Positions 13,879-21,984 of a DNA stretch of 24,560 nt are shown in pieces. The DNA comes from a virus, in the IMG/VR virus record IMGVR_UViG_3300035184_001019, positions 1 to 24,560 of that record. One strand, 5' to 3'. Under the pieces are notes generated by a model. It made no database searches. It worked only from the letters and a program-made list of their open reading frames with translations, and was not told where the DNA came from. Each line of letters begins with the position of its first letter. Position 1 is the stretch's first letter. A program made the position numbers and the translations under genes.

Positions 13879-14252
13879 TGAAACTAGTAAAATTATTTGA
13901 AGAATTTATTAAAGAGGAAGAAGAGATCGAAATTGATGGACTTGACGATATTAGTGATGAAGAGGCTGACGAAGAGGATATAGATATCGATATTGAAATA
14001 GAGGACGAAGAGGGAAAATCAATTGACGAGACCAATGAAAGGGCAAGACCACCTAAAATTCTTCCAAAACAAAGAAAGGCAAACTCGGTAAAATCAAAAG
14101 TGGTAAAAGAACTACTAGGACCAGAATCTAAATTAAGGCCTGTAATTAATAAAATCTTTTTAAAGATTCAAAAGGAGATTAAGAAAGAGGCATCTGCACA
14201 AGGCGTTCCAATATCTGGAATAAACCTGGATAAATTAACAATTAAACGATAG
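13878..14252 (+). CDS. Acidic/basic bipartite protein with capsid-targeting-like N-terminus
   Basis: 124 residues; start overlaps the previous stop by one base (TAATG). MKLVKLFEEFIKEEEE includes I-K-E, which fits the (L/I)-x-E processing rule. Residues about 13-55 are almost wholly Asp, Glu and Ile; residues about 57-124 are strongly basic (K-V-V-K-E-L-L-G, KIFLKIQKEIKKEA). This charge split resembles prohead core or internal proteins, and the basic half could bind DNA. Function not recognised. Ends with TAG. Confidence 0.65.
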   Translation: MKLVKLFEEFIKEEEEIEIDGLDDISDEEADEEDIDIDIEIEDEEGKSIDETNERARPPKILPKQRKANSVKSKVVKELLGPESKLRPVINKIFLKIQKEIKKEASAQGVPISGINLDKLTIKR

Positions 14253-14253
14253 A

Positions 14254-14406
14254 ATGAAAAGAGTAAAATTATTTGAAGAGTTTACAGTAAACATGGTAAA
14301 ATGTGATAACTGTGATTGGGAATGGAAATCAGAAGACGGTGGAGATGATTTATATATTTGTCACGAATGCGGACATGATAATACACCAGTCCTAGGTGAA
14401 CAATAA
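14254..14406 (+). CDS. Tiny zinc-ribbon protein with capsid-targeting-like N-terminus
   Basis: 50 residues, one base after the previous gene. N-terminus MKRVKLFEEFTVN is the fifth of the series, but without an (L/I)-x-E site. The rest is a compact zinc ribbon: C17-D-N-C20, a hydrophilic loop, then C36-H-E-C39-G-H. Such ribbons bind nucleic acid or protein. It is very short but in frame, uses typical codons and fits tightly between neighbours, so I regard it as real. Confidence 0.7.
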   Translation: MKRVKLFEEFTVNMVKCDNCDWEWKSEDGGDDLYICHECGHDNTPVLGEQ

Positions 14407-14426
14407 AACACTCTTTAATTTAAAGA

Positions 14427-14433
14427 TATATAA
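14427..14433 (+). promoter_or_regulatory. Candidate promoter box upstream of the acidic 237-residue protein
   Basis: TATATAA preceded by aaaga, in a 54-base gap made almost entirely of A and T, 27 bases before the ATG at 14461. Since the downstream gene is bracketed by this gap and a terminator, a dedicated promoter is likely; the exact box is uncertain. Confidence 0.35.
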
Positions 14434-14460
14434 CTAAAATATAATAAAATAATATAAATC

Positions 14461-15174
14461 ATGGCAAAATTAAAAACATTCACACAGTATGTCGCAGAAA
14501 TGGACAGATCTGAAGAAATCGAAGACGACATCGTAAAAGCTGGAGAACCAGAAGGAAAAGATATCGAAGAATTAGAGGACGAAGCTGAAGAAGTTCAAGC
14601 AAACGAAGCAACTGTAGTTGTAGACGCAACCGATCCTAAATCTAAAACACTAGCAAAATTACTTAAGAAACATAAAGTTTCTATGGAAGTTATTGATCAA
14701 GATGGACCAAGTGGTTTTCCAGAAGTTGAATTAACAGGAGCTAGAAAAGATCTTGAAGCGGTATTAGCATCTGAAGACGGATGGGACGATGCTGGTTTAA
14801 ACGATTACATCGAAGAATCTAATGAAACATTTACTGTTAAAGTAAAAGCATTAAACGAAGAAGATCATGAAGAAGCTAAAGAAGAAAAATCAATTCCGGT
14901 TTCTGAAATGTTAGAAAACTGTTACGCAAACGTTCAAGAAGAAGCTGGTGTTTGGGAATCAGATGCACACGATGATCACACTATCGAAACGTATATGGTT
15001 GAAAACGCTGCACTTGTAGCGACACTTGCTGCAAACGCTCTTAAGGAAATGAAGAACGAAAGTGCAAATGAAGCATATGAAGCTGCTATTAACCAAATGG
15101 TTGAGTCATACACTAAGAAAATGAGCGAAATGAAAGAATCATCTAACGCACCTGGTGCTGAATTAGAAGATTAA
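14461..15174 (+). CDS. Acidic head-internal or scaffold-like protein (putative)
   Basis: 237 residues, strongly acidic. N-terminus MAKLKTFTQYVAEMDRSEE is a variant of the capsid-targeting-like pattern (F-T-Q-Y-V-A-E against T4 F-I-A-E). A Glu-rich N-terminal third is followed by a small alpha/beta region (VVVDATDPKSKTLAKLLKK, then V-S-M-E-V-I-D-Q-D) and a long Ala/Glu-rich helical C-terminus (about 150-230) suited to coiled coils. It has its own upstream AT gap and a strong terminator, so it seems monocistronic and well expressed. A prohead core, scaffold or packaged internal protein is the best reading; homology to a named family is not evident. Confidence 0.62.
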   Translation: MAKLKTFTQYVAEMDRSEEIEDDIVKAGEPEGKDIEELEDEAEEVQANEATVVVDATDPKSKTLAKLLKKHKVSMEVIDQDGPSGFPEVELTGARKDLEAVLASEDGWDDAGLNDYIEESNETFTVKVKALNEEDHEEAKEEKSIPVSEMLENCYANVQEEAGVWESDAHDDHTIETYMVENAALVATLAANALKEMKNESANEAYEAAINQMVESYTKKMSEMKESSNAPGAELED

Positions 15175-15196
15175 TTTTCTAAAAACTAAACTTTTT

Positions 15197-15236
15197 AAAA
15201 AGTCTATATATAATATAACATATATAGACTTTTTTT
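15197..15236 (+). terminator. Rho-independent terminator with 14-bp stem
   Basis: AAAAAGTCTATATA (15197-15210) pairs perfectly with TATATAGACTTTTT (15221-15234), with a ten-base loop and a T-run. It ends directly at the ATG of the dCMP deaminase gene. The A-run before the stem makes it potentially bidirectional. The stem-loop region contains TATATATAA, a possible promoter box for the next gene. Confidence 0.88.
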
Positions 15237-15659
15237 ATGCCTAGAATACCGATAAATATATCATACATGCAAGTAGCATACCAGTTTTCTAAATTGAGTT
15301 ATGCTGAAAGACGTAAAGTCGGTTGCATCATTGTAAAAGATCATCAAGTAATATCGTTTGGATATAATGGAATGCCTCATGGCTTCGATAACACTTGTGA
15401 GATAGATAACACAACAAAACCTGAAGTACTGCACGCAGAATCAAACGCAATCATGAAGGTTGCAAAATCTACAATGAGTTGCGAAGGAGCTGAATTATTT
15501 ACAACAACATGTCCTTGTTTCGGATGCGCAAAGCTAATTATACAAGCAGGTATTTCAAAAGTATATTACACTGAAGATTATAGAGATATGGGAGGCGTTG
15601 ATCTATTACGTCAAGCCGGAATTATTGTTGAACAAGTAAACACATGGAATGAGCATTAA
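15237..15659 (+). CDS. dCMP/cytidine deaminase family protein
   Basis: 140 residues. Zinc-site motifs are HAESNAI (H66-A-E68) and TCPCFGCAK (C94, C97), the classic H-x-E and P-C-x-x-C of the deoxycytidylate deaminase family; KVGCIIVKD and GYNGMPHG fit too. It converts dCMP to dUMP, feeding thymidylate synthesis. The family is usual in T4-like phages. The ATG at 15237 lies immediately after the terminator T-run; a second ATG at 15267 (MQVAYQF) matches where many homologues begin, so the true start may be there. Confidence 0.9.
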   Translation: MPRIPINISYMQVAYQFSKLSYAERRKVGCIIVKDHQVISFGYNGMPHGFDNTCEIDNTTKPEVLHAESNAIMKVAKSTMSCEGAELFTTTCPCFGCAKLIIQAGISKVYYTEDYRDMGGVDLLRQAGIIVEQVNTWNEH

Positions 15660-15849
15660 TAAAAGATATTTACCAAAAATTGAAGTTTTAAAATCTTCAT
15701 TAAAAGAAAAAGGGAGTCAAGAATTCTATAGGACTTATGTTAGAAAAACAGACGCATTTATTGGAAGCGTTGAGTCTTCAAAGTTCATAGATACATTCTG
15801 TGATAAATATTTTAAAGATGAGAATACTAAGTTTACTGAAATCGTTTAG
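15649..15849 (+). CDS. Small basic protein of unknown function
   Basis: 66 residues, starting in the last 11 bases of the deaminase gene, so probably coupled to it. Rich in Lys with aromatic residues (YLPKIEVLK, EFYRTYVRK, FCDKYFKDE), likely helical. No family recognised. Confidence 0.58.
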   Translation: MSINKRYLPKIEVLKSSLKEKGSQEFYRTYVRKTDAFIGSVESSKFIDTFCDKYFKDENTKFTEIV

Positions 15850-15895
15850 GAAACAATTTCAAAAAAATGAATATAATTATAAAAATAACAATACA

Positions 15896-16399
15896 ATGCC
15901 TAACACTAAGACTAAGTTGAAACAATTTCAATGGAAAAAAGGAGATAAATTTGGAGATATAGAGACTGTTGAGTCTGAAGATTCTAAATTTTATTATTTT
16001 AAAGGAGGATCTAAACTATTTAAAAATGTACAAGGTGAATTTTTAGAGCCTGTTTTAGATGGAGTAGTTCCTTTTCCTAAAACTGACGTTAACGATACTA
16101 AGCCTAATACTAAAACTATTGAGACTAAACCTGTCGAAAAAGTAGTAGAAGTATCTGCAATTGAAGAATTGGTCGAGAAGTTATCAAAAAAGAATATTGA
16201 GAAATTTGAAACAACGTTAAATTTAAATATACCAAATAAAGACATATACAATATGTTGGTAAATAGCGCTGACGAAGATCCACAAGAATTAATTAACGTG
16301 ATAGCAAAAGTTGCAGTCTCGAAAATTGAGATAAATAAACTACAAGAATATTTAACAATAGAAGTAACTAATTTTATAAACAAATACTATAATGAGTAA
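15896..16399 (+). CDS. Protein of unknown function
   Basis: 167 residues from the ATG at 15896 behind an A-rich leader; an upstream GTG at 15800 would overlap the previous gene and add an implausible extension. An N-terminal small domain (QFQWKKGDKFGDIETVESE, then F-Y-Y-F-K-G-G) looks SH3-like or beta-rich. A Thr/Pro/Lys linker follows (about 65-85), then a helical C-terminal domain (about 90-165). The modular layout suggests a structural or adaptor protein, but no family is recognised. Confidence 0.6.
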   Translation: MPNTKTKLKQFQWKKGDKFGDIETVESEDSKFYYFKGGSKLFKNVQGEFLEPVLDGVVPFPKTDVNDTKPNTKTIETKPVEKVVEVSAIEELVEKLSKKNIEKFETTLNLNIPNKDIYNMLVNSADEDPQELINVIAKVAVSKIEINKLQEYLTIEVTNFINKYYNE

Positions 16400-16784
16400 A
16401 GGAACAACACAATCAAGAAGACAAAGAAGAGGACAGTTTAGAGCTGCAGGGTATTTAAAGATAAAAAACATGTATGGTAGATTCTCTTCACAAGGAATCG
16501 CATGGTATGCTAAAATGGCTGCTGACGGAAAATTAGCACATGAAGCACATACTGACAGGGTTCAAGATAATATCGAACACCAATTACAAATTAAATTAAA
16601 TTCAGCAAAAGAAACATGGACCGGTATTGGTTATAATGCTGAAGAAATTCAAAAATTAGAGGAAGCATTTGCACTGGACTCTATAAAAAATAAAGAATCT
16701 TATAGAGAAGATAAAAAAGAGTCTAAGAAATTAAGAAAAGAAGCTCAATTATCTTTACAACAAAGATTAAATGCAGACTGTTAA
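16392..16784 (+). CDS. Basic helical protein of unknown function
   Basis: 130 residues, overlapping the previous gene by 8 bases. N-terminus is very basic (SKGTTQSRRQRRGQFRAAGY), followed by long helices and a Lys/Arg/Glu-rich tail (YREDKKESKKLRKEAQ). A nucleic-acid-binding or virion-assembly role is possible. No recognised domain. Confidence 0.6.
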   Translation: MSKGTTQSRRQRRGQFRAAGYLKIKNMYGRFSSQGIAWYAKMAADGKLAHEAHTDRVQDNIEHQLQIKLNSAKETWTGIGYNAEEIQKLEEAFALDSIKNKESYREDKKESKKLRKEAQLSLQQRLNADC

Positions 16785-17079
16785 AATAACGCTAGCAGAT
16801 AACGGAGTTATTAAGACAGTAGTTGATGATAATATCAATGCTGCTGGCGAATCATTTGAGTCGACTAACGTTTATGAGTTCGATACAAATGAAGACAAAA
16901 TAAAATTTATTGAAGAATTATGTATGGATATTGGTTTATCCTTCGGTAATTCTAAAAGTAAAAATCAAATACAAGTTTCATTAGGATGGGGTACACATTA
17001 CAAACCAAATCCAAAAGAGGCTTTAGAAAAAATAAGCAATCTTCAGGTTCAATTAGATACATTGAAGAGTGTGCTATAA
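16771..17079 (+). CDS. Protein of unknown function
   Basis: 102 residues, starting 14 bases inside the preceding gene. It begins with beta strands (TVKITLADNGVIKTVVDD) and ends with a helix of heptad character (ALEKISNLQVQLDTLKSVL) that could form a coiled coil. No family recognised; the position between deaminase and baseplate genes leaves its role open. Confidence 0.6.
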   Translation: MQTVKITLADNGVIKTVVDDNINAAGESFESTNVYEFDTNEDKIKFIEELCMDIGLSFGNSKSKNQIQVSLGWGTHYKPNPKEALEKISNLQVQLDTLKSVL

Positions 17080-17084
17080 TTTAA

Positions 17085-17486
17085 ATGACTGAACAAATAA
17101 TAGAATGCGTATGGTGTTCTTCAAAAAGAGATTTTAATAAATTTATTAGAGACGTTGATCGAAAATCAACTAAGATCGTAGATCACGTTTCTATTAAAAA
17201 TAAGCTCATGAAGGCTGATCCCTATTCAGAAGACCCTAGCGATTCTGTTGTTGGCCTTACAATAATGTCAGATATTAATAGATTCTTTACTCAACAGAAT
17301 CATGGTAAACTGATATACTCATTTAAAAACCTAGATATAGAAACAGTGTCAAACTTTATTTCATATGTTTCTACAGTTTCAGAAGAAGATACTAAAATTT
17401 CTTTAGTTATTATTGACAGGGAGGATTACCCACAAGACGGCGTTCTCAGTCAATTCGAGAGTGTTAAGTTTATAAAAAATGATTAG
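17085..17486 (+). CDS. Protein of unknown function
   Basis: 133 residues. The N-terminus has a Cys pair (IIECVWCSSKRDF, C8 and C11). The body alternates strands and helices (SVVGLTIMSDINRFF, then ISLVIIDREDY), suggesting an alpha/beta fold, possibly Rossmann-like but without a P-loop. It overlaps the next gene by 8 bases. Function unknown. Confidence 0.58.
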   Translation: MTEQIIECVWCSSKRDFNKFIRDVDRKSTKIVDHVSIKNKLMKADPYSEDPSDSVVGLTIMSDINRFFTQQNHGKLIYSFKNLDIETVSNFISYVSTVSEEDTKISLVIIDREDYPQDGVLSQFESVKFIKND

Positions 17487-18066
17487 ACATAAATTATTTT
17501 CAAAGGGTGATCATATACATACCTTAATAACTAATTCTAAATTCCCAAACGTATTAATACCGGTAAGAGCATTTATTCATGATGTTGAATTTAATGACAA
17601 AATGCCAAGATATCAGATTAGAATTACTAGATTCTATGATGACCTAGACTTTTTAAAAAGGTATATGTTTGGTATGAAATACGATAAATCTTTCAGTGGA
17701 GGATATACTAAATTTAATTTATCAAGAAAAAGATTTAAAACACGTAAGGAATTAGAGGATCAAATTAACTCTAATTGGAATTCATATCTATTAGTAGTTG
17801 ATTCAGTAATGTGCGCTAGGACATATGACGAAATAAACACGTTATATAACGACATACAAGATTTCTTAATAGAGAAGAAGTTTAAAGAACTATTCGAACT
17901 ATCTAATAGATCAACATACTCTACTGGTAAGTATTTCTATAAGAGTCGAGGTGTTTTTGAGGCGCATCTTAAAAAATTCTTAGGGGATAGATTTGATGGA
18001 AACTCTGAATATTTTAACAAATTATTATTCAAACCAAAGTCCGTAGAGCTAGATGATTTAGAATAA
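17479..18066 (+). CDS. Protein of unknown function, possibly tail-related
   Basis: 195 residues rich in aromatic and charged residues. The first 65 residues read as beta strands (VLIPVRAFIHDVEF, YQIRITRFYDD); the rest is mostly helical (KELEDQINSNWNSYLL, then I-Q-D-F-L-I-E-K-K-F). It is the last gene before the baseplate operon, so a tail-assembly function is possible, with no motif to support it. Confidence 0.58.
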   Translation: MIRHKLFSKGDHIHTLITNSKFPNVLIPVRAFIHDVEFNDKMPRYQIRITRFYDDLDFLKRYMFGMKYDKSFSGGYTKFNLSRKRFKTRKELEDQINSNWNSYLLVVDSVMCARTYDEINTLYNDIQDFLIEKKFKELFELSNRSTYSTGKYFYKSRGVFEAHLKKFLGDRFDGNSEYFNKLLFKPKSVELDDLE

Positions 18067-18078
18067 CTAGATAATGTG

Positions 18079-18103
18079 GATATATATAAAAAATAAATAT
18101 ATC
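18079..18103 (+). promoter_or_regulatory. Candidate late promoter region with dyad upstream of baseplate genes
   Basis: GATATAT (18079-18085) and ATATATC (18097-18103) form an inverted repeat enclosing TATAAAAAATAA, near the T4 late-promoter idea TATAAATA. It lies in the 45-base gap before the first baseplate gene (ATG 18112). AT-rich sequence makes chance dyads likely, so this is tentative. Confidence 0.35.
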
Positions 18104-18111
18104 TACTATAT

Positions 18112-19962
18112 ATGGGATTCAAAAGTTTTTCAAACGATCTTGGTAAAGGCAGCATAAAAGCCGCTAAGGATGCATTAGGTATTTCTTACGATCCAGAGCC
18201 AATCAGCCAGGAAGAGCAAGATTTAAACGATAGCATTAAAAAAGACTCAGGAGTCGATTGGACATTAGTTGATCTTGAAAATCCAGATGGTGTTGTCAAT
18301 TCCTTTGTGAGATCTAATATTAAAAACATTATTAAAGGGAGTGCAGTTCTAGAACCAAACTCACCTGAAGGAAAAATATACTCAAAACCTCTTACATTCG
18401 CCGAAGCTAGCGATACTAAAGGAACTTATTACTCAAAGGATGTGGATTCTATGAAATATGTTTCTACAGCAGCAGGCGGTACCGCTAAAAAAGGACATAA
18501 TAAAGATGGTACAACGAAAGGTACTGAAATTTCAGAAGGTCCTAAGCCATACTCTATCTTTAATAGATTTTCGTTAGCTAGTTATAGAGGTAGTCCATTG
18601 ACTGGAGACGCTGAAGGAATTAATGCAGCTAGTGGAAAATATCATAAAATAGATCAAGGAGAATTAGCAAATCCAACAGCTACTAAAATTATCGAAACAA
18701 CGAGTGCTGTTAGCGAAAACTACGGATATCTATATGATTATTCTGATTTTGCCTTAGTAAAATACTATGGTAAAATACCAAACAATCAAATGATTACTCT
18801 TAGAAGATTTGCTTTTCCAGTAACTGATGATATAATCACACCAAAGGTATTAGGAGAAAATGGAGCTATGATAGACAACAAACACCCTGATATCGCAAGA
18901 GCAATTACATATCTTGGAGAGGCTCCTGGAAATAAAATAGAGGATATTCTTAAGTTTAGCCACGGGTATAAATGGAAGGCATCAGAGGCTGATGTACAAA
19001 CTATTACAAGTCAAAGTGGAAAAAGTGGTGGTAAACTTGGAGGGCTTGTAAACGGTAGTACGTTTCTTTCAGCCGCTTCAAACGCAAGTGCTGGTAAAGA
19101 TGCAGTTGCTTCAAGCTCACAAGAAGCAAATGCAGGATATGACGCATTTAAAAACACGTATCCTAACCACGTGTTTGGTCCACTTAACGTTATTAAAGAT
19201 ACTCTAGTTAGAGAAAAAGGACTTACATTTGAACAGGAATTTACTCTTAAATTTACATATGAACTGAGAAGTTTTGGAGGAGTTAATCCTAAGATCATGA
19301 TGCTCGATCAACTTGCAAACATATTAGCACTAACTTCTAATACTGCACCCTTTTGGGGAGGAGCGGTTCGATATACTGGAGGTGGAGGTGCAGCAAGACC
19401 TTTAGGAGATCTTAAAAAACTACGAAGCGGAGATTACGCTGGATTTATGGGATCTATAATGAAAGACATGGGTAAAATGTTTAGTAGTGTTGGAGACGGA
19501 TTAAAAAACTTAACACAAGGTAAAGATTCAAAGCTTTTAAATAACTTAGTAGGTGGTGGTTTAATGAAAATGTTTAATACACCGCAAGGTGGTCAAGCAG
19601 TAAACGCGTTACTTACTGGAGATCCTACTGGACAATGGCATGTTACTGTAGGAAATCCACTTAATCCTATTATAGTCGTTGGTAATCTTGCATGTCAAAG
19701 TACTGATATATTATTTGAAGGAGGTACAGGTGTTCAAGATTTTCCAGAAAGAATGGTAGTTACTATTAAACTAAAACCTGGTAGACCTAGAGATAGAGCA
19801 GAGATAGAATCGATGTTTAACGCTGGTCGTGGTAGATTCTACTTAACGCCAAATGACGGTGTCGATATTAACGAAACTTCTGACACTAGTGCTTATGGTA
19901 ATAAAGATAGAAAAGGAAATAAAGCATATGTTAACAAATTTAGAAAAATAGCAACAGGATAA
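18112..19962 (+). CDS. Baseplate tail-tube junction protein (gp48-like, putative)
   Basis: 616 residues. The C-terminal part carries GQWHVTVGNPLNPI (about 507-521) followed by V-G-N-L, and TIKLKPGRPRDRAEIESMFN (about 552-571), the pattern I associate with gp48/gp54-type tube-cap and junction proteins that connect baseplate and tail tube. The N-terminal half is long, with a Gly/Ser/Ala-rich segment (about 300-345) and a middle SYRGSPLTG region, making it much longer than T4 gp48 (about 360 residues). It starts a co-oriented baseplate operon and overlaps the next gene by one base (TAATG). Family assignment moderate. Confidence 0.62.
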   Translation: MGFKSFSNDLGKGSIKAAKDALGISYDPEPISQEEQDLNDSIKKDSGVDWTLVDLENPDGVVNSFVRSNIKNIIKGSAVLEPNSPEGKIYSKPLTFAEASDTKGTYYSKDVDSMKYVSTAAGGTAKKGHNKDGTTKGTEISEGPKPYSIFNRFSLASYRGSPLTGDAEGINAASGKYHKIDQGELANPTATKIIETTSAVSENYGYLYDYSDFALVKYYGKIPNNQMITLRRFAFPVTDDIITPKVLGENGAMIDNKHPDIARAITYLGEAPGNKIEDILKFSHGYKWKASEADVQTITSQSGKSGGKLGGLVNGSTFLSAASNASAGKDAVASSSQEANAGYDAFKNTYPNHVFGPLNVIKDTLVREKGLTFEQEFTLKFTYELRSFGGVNPKIMMLDQLANILALTSNTAPFWGGAVRYTGGGGAARPLGDLKKLRSGDYAGFMGSIMKDMGKMFSSVGDGLKNLTQGKDSKLLNNLVGGGLMKMFNTPQGGQAVNALLTGDPTGQWHVTVGNPLNPIIVVGNLACQSTDILFEGGTGVQDFPERMVVTIKLKPGRPRDRAEIESMFNAGRGRFYLTPNDGVDINETSDTSAYGNKDRKGNKAYVNKFRKIATG

Positions 19963-20453
19963 TGAAGAGTCTATTCGAAAAACCAATACTTGATGGAAAG
20001 GTCAGAATGACCCAACCTACTCTTATATTTGTACCAAATCTACAGATAATAGATGAACACATAGTTAATTCTGATGAAGTATGCAGAATTGATCTGATAT
20101 CTTTAGAATACTATAAAGATGCATCATATGTTGATTATATACTTAAATACAATGGTATATCAAACCCATTTTCTATTACAGAAGGAGATGTATTGTTAAT
20201 ACCTACCAACGAGTTTTCTACTACTAGATTTATTCCGTTTAAAACAATAAATAATGACGATAACAAATTATCTATTAGAGATCAATTCATTAATACAAAA
20301 AGACTTAGCGTAAAAGACGCTAAGCGAATTGAATATTTAAAAAGAAAGGCTGCGCTTAAAGTTAATGGGTCTAAAGAGATTCTACCGCCAAATATTAAAG
20401 GAACAGGAGATGGAGCGAATATTAAGATCGGTAACGGTAAAATTATTATATAA
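19962..20453 (+). CDS. Baseplate wedge protein with LysM-like domain (gp53-like)
   Basis: 163 residues. Residues about 46-84 form a LysM-like unit: S-L-E-Y-Y-K-D-A-S-Y, then YILKYNGISNPFSITEGDVL and L-I-P-T. T4 gp53 has such a LysM-like domain and links wedges to the hub in the contractile baseplate, and this size and neighbourhood fit. A basic C-terminal tail follows (KRIEYLKRKAALKVNG). It lies between the junction-like and hub-like genes. Confidence 0.68.
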   Translation: MKSLFEKPILDGKVRMTQPTLIFVPNLQIIDEHIVNSDEVCRIDLISLEYYKDASYVDYILKYNGISNPFSITEGDVLLIPTNEFSTTRFIPFKTINNDDNKLSIRDQFINTKRLSVKDAKRIEYLKRKAALKVNGSKEILPPNIKGTGDGANIKIGNGKIII

Positions 20454-20457
20454 TTAA

Positions 20458-21966
20458 ATGGCAGCATTAGACAATCATATTTTAACAGTACTTGAGCCAA
20501 CAATAAAATTAGATGAGGTTCAATTTCCATCTTATGGAGAGGGTGAAGGTAATGAAAAGGCAGATACTAGTAAAGACTACCTCGTTCTAGTTACGGTTAA
20601 CAATTACACTTTTTCAGATGAAAATATTAAATCAATGTCTTTAAATGTTAGTGGCAAAATACCTTCTCTACAATTAGTATTAGAAGATAGTCAAGGTTTA
20701 TTTAAAGCAGATACGTATCCTAGAGATGGTGATGTTGTAAATATTAGAGTCGGTGCTAGGCAAAAAGAAACATATAAAGATATTAGAATTGATTTCGATA
20801 TTATTGAAGTCACGTCACCAAAGGCAAATCCACAAAATCCTGAAAGTACAGCAGGAGCAAAATATACATTTACTGGAAGAATGAAAATTCCAGGAATTTA
20901 TGCTGATATATCTAAATCTTATGGAAAGGGTAGTTCATTAGATCATATTGAATCTATAGCAACTGATCTTAAATTAGGATTAGCAACAAATATAGATTCA
21001 TCTGACGATGATATGAATTTATTTATAGCATATGACTCAATAGATGATGTTTTAGGAGATCTTGTAAAACATTCTTACGTTAATGACGATTCGTTTCAAA
21101 CCTATTCAATAGATCCCTTCTACTATATTAACTTTGTCAATATGAATTTACTAATGGAGTCTGAAGAAACTTTCGAGGATGCGCTTGCTGCACTTGATGT
21201 GGCTATGACTGATCAGCAGACTAGCGTAGACGCTGATGAATCAAATAACATGAAAACACCATTAGTATTATCGACTCACAATAGATATACGGGAACAAGT
21301 AATCATATCACTAAATTTGCTTTAACAAATAATGCTGGATCTAATATTGAAAAGAATGGTTACAAGCAAACTTTAAAATTTTATGAAAATGATTCTGAAG
21401 AAGGGTTAGTTAGTTTTGATATTGAACCAGTTACCAGTAAGAAGATGAAGGATATTGAAGAGCCTATGAAGGGTAGGAGAGATGAGGATAGATACAAAAA
21501 TGAGGTAAAAACTAAATGGATGGGTAGGAAGAACGCAGATCCAGAAACTTCTAATATACATTTAAATTATGAATTTGCGGCAATTCACAACGCACAAAAT
21601 CTAGATGAGCTCGGTAAAATGACTCTTGAAATAGAGTTATCAACATATAATCCGGCAATACATAGATATCAAAAGATTCCAATTATAATTTTTAAAGAAA
21701 GCCCTGAAGAAATAGGAGCTGATAAAGTTATTAAAGATAAAAAGAAAGAACAGGGATTCGACGTTGACACAGATACTGGTGAAGAGGAAATACCACAAGG
21801 AGGTACTGTAGTTGCTGATGAGTTTTTAAGTGGCTATTATGTTGTTGGCGGGATTGAATACATATATAAAGCAGGTTTTCCTGCAGTATCTCAAAAACTT
21901 ACTTTACTAAGAAGAGAGTGGCCAAGTAGAATTAATAATATAAATGAAGACACAGTGTCATCGTAA
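20458..21966 (+). CDS. Baseplate hub protein (gp27/gpD-like)
   Basis: 502 residues. After a beta-rich first domain (MSLNVSGKIPSLQLVLED; D-G-D-V-V-N-I-R-V-G), the segment SSLDHIESIATDLKLGLATN (about 160-179) is the characteristic hub helix seen in gpD, gp27 and VgrG-type proteins. The C-terminus ends in SGYYVVGGIEYIYKAGFP and L-L-R-R-E-W-P-S, also typical of hub proteins. An acidic Gly-rich linker precedes it (VDTDTGEEEIPQGG). Hub trimers form the platform that holds the spike, encoded two genes downstream. Confidence 0.78.
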   Translation: MAALDNHILTVLEPTIKLDEVQFPSYGEGEGNEKADTSKDYLVLVTVNNYTFSDENIKSMSLNVSGKIPSLQLVLEDSQGLFKADTYPRDGDVVNIRVGARQKETYKDIRIDFDIIEVTSPKANPQNPESTAGAKYTFTGRMKIPGIYADISKSYGKGSSLDHIESIATDLKLGLATNIDSSDDDMNLFIAYDSIDDVLGDLVKHSYVNDDSFQTYSIDPFYYINFVNMNLLMESEETFEDALAALDVAMTDQQTSVDADESNNMKTPLVLSTHNRYTGTSNHITKFALTNNAGSNIEKNGYKQTLKFYENDSEEGLVSFDIEPVTSKKMKDIEEPMKGRRDEDRYKNEVKTKWMGRKNADPETSNIHLNYEFAAIHNAQNLDELGKMTLEIELSTYNPAIHRYQKIPIIIFKESPEEIGADKVIKDKKKEQGFDVDTDTGEEEIPQGGTVVADEFLSGYYVVGGIEYIYKAGFPAVSQKLTLLRREWPSRINNINEDTVSS

Positions 21967-21984
21967 AATAACAATATATAGAAT

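Noticed and set aside
13844-14035. Minus-strand Ser/Ile-rich open frame
   Set aside because: It is the complement of the Asp/Glu/Ile-rich stretch of the plus-strand gene at 13878. All other minus-strand frames likewise mirror convincing plus-strand genes.
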